A stretch of DNA of 64,000 bases. Origin: Ectocarpus siliculosus. Its lineage: Eukaryota; Sar; Phaeophyceae; Ectocarpales; Ectocarpaceae. Under the pieces are notes generated by a model, which worked only from the letters and a program-made list of their open reading frames with translations, was not told where the DNA came from and did not search any database. A program made the translations under genes and the position numbers. Below, piece by piece: positions 60,001-64,000 of the stretch (the first letter of the stretch is position 1; each line of letters starts with the position of its first letter). The stretch is taken from contig FN649728.1 of the NCBI GenBank assembly GCA_000310025.1, positions 4,990,056 through 5,054,055 on the forward strand, read 5' to 3'.

Positions 60001-60265
60001 CGACATTGCAAATGATTTTTAGGCCGCGGCGTTGTGACAATGGGCGCCGACCACTCAGATTGGCTAACTTGACGAGAAGCGGAACCACGCGTGTCTTACT
60101 AAATGAGGGATGCCCATGAAATGTATACTGAACAAAACACGTTTCCAAAGCGTTAAAAACGCAATATCCCCTCTTCCTCCTGCTCAACCTTCCGCACCCC
60201 TTGCCCCCCTTGCCCCTGCGCTGCTGTCAGATCCCGGCAAGTGTAACATGATGCAGATGACGCGC

Positions 60266-60862
60266 ATGAACCTTCGCCATGGCGCGGCGTCTCTGCTAGC
60301 ATTGTGGTGCACCACCAACCAGTTCCGCGTAGGGCACTCTAACAGTGCCGTCAGTTGTCCCTCGGAGACGCTCTCTTGTCTTGCGGACGACGACTGCAGC
60401 TCCTGCCTGACCGCCCTGGATGAGACGAGCGACACCATTAACCCAGTTTTCGCAGACTGCAACGTTCTGTTCGCGTCCGTTTGCACATTTGCTGCGAACA
60501 ACGGCTGCGACCTGACCAACCCCCTCCTCGAGGATTTCGCGGCATGCGTTGCGGACGAAGAGTTTAGTTGCCCGGGCTTCGTTTCGTGCGCCGATGCCAA
60601 CAGTGCCGCGGGCACGGCTTCCCCCGCCCCTGCTGTTGCAACTACCGCACCCACTGCTGTTGCAACGCCCGCACCTGCTGCTGTAGCCTCCGCGTCGCCT
60701 ACTGGTAGCACCGAAGACGTCGGTGTGACATCCTCGCCGTCTGGGTCGGACGCTGGTGCCGAAGCGGAGACTGTCTCTGGCGGGGTTTCTCACACTGTTG
60801 CTGAATCAATGAAAACCACGCTAGCCGTGGTGTGTGGACTTGCAATCCTCTTGTCTGCGTAA
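60266..60862 (+). CDS. Secreted Cys-rich protein with mucin-like linker, probable GPI anchor
   Basis: I do not recognise a named family. The frame is open from 60110, but the likely start is one of the clustered ATGs at 60248, 60251, 60257 or 60266. The last puts a short signal-like segment (RHGAASLLALWC) at the N-terminus. A domain of about 80 residues with about 11 Cys follows, with spacings such as CLADDDCSSC and SVCTFAANNGCDL, then an Ala/Pro/Thr/Ser-rich linker of about 60 residues. The C-terminus is a hydrophobic tail, TLAVVCGLAILLSA, after small residues, the layout of a GPI-attachment signal. It appears intronless, unlike its neighbours. The stop codon overlaps a perfect GTAAGT donor (TCTGC^GTAAGTGG), so the gene could instead be spliced there and continue. 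Confidence 0.55.
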   Translation: MNLRHGAASLLALWCTTNQFRVGHSNSAVSCPSETLSCLADDDCSSCLTALDETSDTINPVFADCNVLFASVCTFAANNGCDLTNPLLEDFAACVADEEFSCPGFVSCADANSAAGTASPAPAVATTAPTAVATPAPAAVASASPTGSTEDVGVTSSPSGSDAGAEAETVSGGVSHTVAESMKTTLAVVCGLAILLSA

Positions 60863-63060
60863 GTGGACTGGTTGTTCTTGCGTCTGGAGATTTCGCGTGT
60901 TGCAGCGAAGGGGGTTTGTTTGGTTCGCTTTGCGGGGTGTTTGTTCGCCTTGAGCGATCTACGCCGTCCGTGTTCACCGCAACCGCTGTGCAAGTTATCC
61001 CGACCTTGAAATTTCTTACGGGACTCGCGCCGCGTTGGCAACATTATTGTGTTTGTTGAAGGGGTGTCGGGAAGCTGTGTTTGCACCGGATGTTTGGGTG
61101 CGTATGGGACGGGTAGTAATCGTTGCTGAGTTGTAGGTGTGAAGGGGTTGTTGTGTTGGACAATTCTTGAGCAACAAGTTACTGAGTTGTTGGTGTGAAG
61201 GAGTTGTTGTTTGGACAATTTTGGGTAGAGTCGGAACTGTTGTCATGGAAGGGCGGCATTATTCAATGCTGCAGGGAATTGTAGTAGGCGAGGTGAGAGC
61301 GAAGCCGTTGCTGGTTTCGCTGTTGTGAGGTAGTACTTTTTGTATAGCAGGTTTAGGTCGAAAGGAGCTCCAAGCAAAGGAATGCACTGGGCATCCAGGC
61401 GCGTGCAGCGGTAGGTGACTTTTGGTTTCGTTGGAGGGGTATTTTGTATTTTGTGCCATGTAGGATGGGTTTTGGGCGCATCCGAGTAGTAGTCTGGTCT
61501 CTTGAAACGGTTCTCCTGCAATGGGCCTATTTCATGCGGTGCCTCTTTCGTGCTCCTGATTTGTTCAGATTTCCTTCTAGAAAGAATCGCGTTCACTACG
61601 AAGGGATACCCTTCGTTGATTTTTTGTGTGAGCTCAAGTTTTGTCTGTTCGTGTCATAATGTATGATACCCATGCTGTAAAATTCAGTGATTCGTAGATC
61701 CTGCACCGATACTTGCAACCAAGTGGGCGGTAAGGAACCCATGTTTTCGCGGTACCTTCGCTGCTAACCCCGAGGTTATTCTGCGTCATGATTCGGCTTA
61801 TTTATGGATGTCGTACAGCTGACACTGCTGTGTGTGGCATTGATTGTCGTTTACTGAAAAATTGAAAAAATCACTTTTATTCGCGCGGGGCCGACGCTGT
61901 TCACAACGAACGGTGGTCGTTGTGGGCGGTTTGTACACCACATACGTCACACATGAAAGTAATGAATGTGTTTGGTCAGGGCTTGGAGGCCCTATCACTG
62001 ATTTAGAGACAAACCAGAGTTGAAACTCGGGGATGGTACGCCACTATTTGGCGGTTATTTACCGGTGAGTTTCCCCAAATAAACCTGACTATTTTTGTTG
62101 AGGATCTTACCATCATCTGAGGCTCTGTTCCCGCGTGCTGGATACTATAGTACCACAGCAGTGGAGGGCTGGATACTACCTGTGGAGGCCAATGAAACGA
62201 CCACTGTTGTACGGACTGTTACACGACTGCTGCATGGATACGGGCGGGTGTTTCTAAGTCGTTTCATGTTCGTTACAGCTGAAGTATTGCAGCTGGTATT
62301 ATATTGTCCCCCTCTGATCAGGTTGTATGCATTCTACACGGGCCTACGGCATGGAAGTATAATATTTTTTCCTCTACGCGGTAGGTAACAGGCATCATCA
62401 CCCCGTGGACCGAATTTCAAAGCCAGGTATCCACAGCACGAAAGAGTGTAGGTGCCGAAACTGACGGCGTTGGAACCATCCTAGTCGATCTTAGTATCTA
62501 GTCTACTTGTTTCCCGGGAAACATGCCGTACGATCTCTCTTTTTTTTTATGCCTTCGTTCTCTTCAACATCAGCGCATCCTCCGCGCTCACAGTATTGCG
62601 CCGTTTACTCCAACCCACAGTCACACAGAAGGGTTCCTCTCCCTGAGGCCCCCTGCCCACCCCTCCTGCGGTACTTTGCCTATGATTCTTTGCCGTGGAG
62701 AAATGAAGAAATCGAGCACATCATCGAAGATCTCGATGTAGGGATGTAGGGGGTAAGATATCTAAAGTCATATTCGGCAGAGACCGGAAGACTGTTCCTC
62801 CCAATAGCCCGAGAAGACGATGACACATCGATGACTAGGAATCCACGTCATGATTATTATTTTCTTTATTTTTCATCAAATTGCCCGCCACCTTTGCTCG
62901 CGCCGCACAGGCTTCACTTCCGTTCGGCGTACACGCAAACTCACAACTCACAACCCTCCACCCTTACCCCCCGACCCAAGAACCCCAACAACAGCAGCCA
63001 CGCAAGTAAGGCAAGAACAACCTCCGGGCCACCCAACTTGCTACAACTTGTCGCCAACAG
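60863..63060. other. Intergenic stretch, no confident gene
   Basis: It holds a 56-bp tandem duplication and several ACAGCAGT/ACTGCTGT copies. A frame at 62507-62749 ends in a plausible-looking acidic segment (WRNEEIEHIIEDLDVGM), but no splice borders or family could be assigned. Confidence 0.4.
61126..61225. repeat. 56-bp period tandem duplication
   Basis: CTGAGTTGTAGGTGTGAAGG at 61126 and CTGAGTTGTTGGTGTGAAGG at 61182 each continue into GTTGTTG...TTGGACAATT. Confidence 0.85.
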
Positions 63061-63435
63061 GCGGAATCCCGCACTTCAAGGACGACAAATAAATACAGAT
63101 CTTGGCAGGAGAGCTTGGCTTGGACGATGATTGAACCTGTGACGATGATCGTGGACACGCCCGTGTGGGGAGTCACGGCCGGTGTAATGAACCCGACGGG
63201 GACCCACGAACAGGAGCAGCAGCGGCTTCGCGGGTGCTGGCTGCAAGCCGCCGCTAGGCACGCTAACATCACTGCGAAGATCACGAACGCTCTAGTGATA
63301 CGTCTTGAGTCGTCCGATGACAACCTACGAGGACTGGAGCAGCAGGGGCCTCCCTTCCTGCCTCTACACGTTGCTGCCTCACAGGGCATGACTGACGCGG
63401 GAAGGGTTGTTCTGGAGAGAGCACGCAATCATCAG
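63061..63435 (+). CDS. Exon of an unidentified gene, weakly ankyrin-like end, partial
   Basis: A CGCCAACAG acceptor and a CAG^GTGAAAAG donor bound a 125-codon open frame in phase 0, beginning AESRTSRTTNKYRSWQESL. Its end, PPFLPLHVAASQGMTDAGR, resembles the PLHxAAxxG start of an ankyrin repeat, but only one partial unit is visible. The middle (EQQRLRGCWLQAAARHANIT) looks helical. A weaker candidate next exon starts at 63841 after CAGCACTCAG (LMFRVQAALGLQ, phase 0). The gene would then continue beyond the window. The first exon was not found. Confidence 0.42.
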
Positions 63436-64000
63436 GTGAAAAGACAGCGAACTCACGTAGAAACAAAACCTGTGTGTGTAGACTCTACGTGTAGACATAT
63501 ATCATAGTCATGATGTTTTTTCCCCCCCCGCTGAGTCGCTGTTCTACAGAGTACAAGCAGCTAAGCAGTATTCAATGAACAACGTTGAGCTACGATCTCG
63601 GTACATAGCAAATACACACAGGTTACAGCAGACAGCAGAGAGCGGTGGTACGAGCGATAGCATTCTGCCCATCCTGTCCCGCTCCCTTCTTTTGCGCTGA
63701 AACGTCATTTCGCGTGCGAAAAGTGGAGCGTGCGGCATAGCGCGTGTAAATGCATACGGCGAAGCATGTGCGCACAAACCCACGTACGGGCGTGCGAAAT
63801 GTGCCGCATGAGTGTTTCATGATTTTGCACAGCACTCAGTTGATGTTCCGAGTACAGGCCGCCCTGGGCCTCCAGGTTCGCAACCCACAATCTCAACAGC
63901 GCTGGCAAACCGCCCCCCCCCCCCTCCCCTCCCCTCCCCTCCCCTTCCCTCCCCTTTCCGCTTTTTTTCCCCCCAATGCCCCCAGTCCACCCAACTTAAA
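63436..64000. other. Right-edge stretch, possible intron and exon
   Basis: Apart from the candidate exon at 63841 nothing coding is clear. Positions 63912-63978 form a long C/T tract that ends in CCCCCAG at 63981-63987, which could be a splice acceptor. Confidence 0.35.
63912..63978. repeat. Polypyrimidine (CCCCT)n tract
   Basis: A C13 run is followed by repeated CCCCT units and then a T run. Confidence 0.9.

Larger units (their letters stand above)
55618..60265. other. Intergenic stretch with simple repeats, no confident gene
   Basis: It contains the (AAC)n, (GGTC)n, CCAACCTAG and TTAGGG tracts listed separately. Two neighbouring plus-strand frames, 57746-57928 and 57990-58232, encode hydrophobic peptides in different phases and could be remnants of a membrane-protein gene, but I do not recognise it. 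A 189-codon frame at 58904-59473 has no identifiable feature. Confidence 0.4.

Overview
This is an intron-rich nuclear window from a eukaryote, most likely a filamentous brown alga (Ectocarpus-like stramenopile). The evidence is short coding exons (about 50-600 nt) split by introns mostly of several hundred bases, near-balanced base composition, CTG/CAG microsatellites and TTAGGG-type repeats, with no operons. The organism assignment is inference. The coding gene models were built by hand from splice signals, reading-phase continuity and remembered family resemblance; nothing was aligned computationally.

Layout: (1) 415-1365 (-), a Ser/Ala/Gly-rich exon whose gene may run off the left edge. 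(2) 1366-6546, mostly non-coding, with a 573-bp terminal-inverted-repeat element at 5026-5598. (3) 6547-11965 (-), a nine-exon nucleotide-sugar enzyme of the UDP-L-rhamnose 3,5-epimerase/4-reductase family. (4) 11966-18334, repeat-rich DNA with several tandem arrays. (5) 18335-21296 (-), a five-exon, phase-consistent COPI-associated (TVP15-like) Golgi membrane protein. (6) 21297-25207, intergenic DNA with a 75-bp array and one exon-like block. (7) 25208-51229 (+), a roughly 26-kb, 30-plus-exon androglobin-like gene with a calpain-like domain; its introns hold fragments of a LINE-like retrotransposon and an assembly gap. (8) 51230-60265, a third LINE fragment, a 767-bp foldback element, simple repeats and an interstitial telomere-like tract. 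(9) 60266-60862 (+), a Cys-rich secreted, probably GPI-anchored protein. (10) 63061-63435 (+), an exon of an unidentified gene that may continue past the right edge.

The genes have separate cell roles: nucleotide-sugar synthesis, Golgi/COPI membrane traffic, a cilium/flagellum-linked calpain-like protein and a surface protein. Nothing suggests a cluster. The most unusual signals are non-coding: a strongly over-represented 8-mer (ACAGCAGT) that forms the ends of at least one inverted-repeat element, LINE 3' ends that each run into a poly-C tract, including two roughly 85-bp solo tails, and a foldback element full of CGGGT-NN-ACCCG palindromes.
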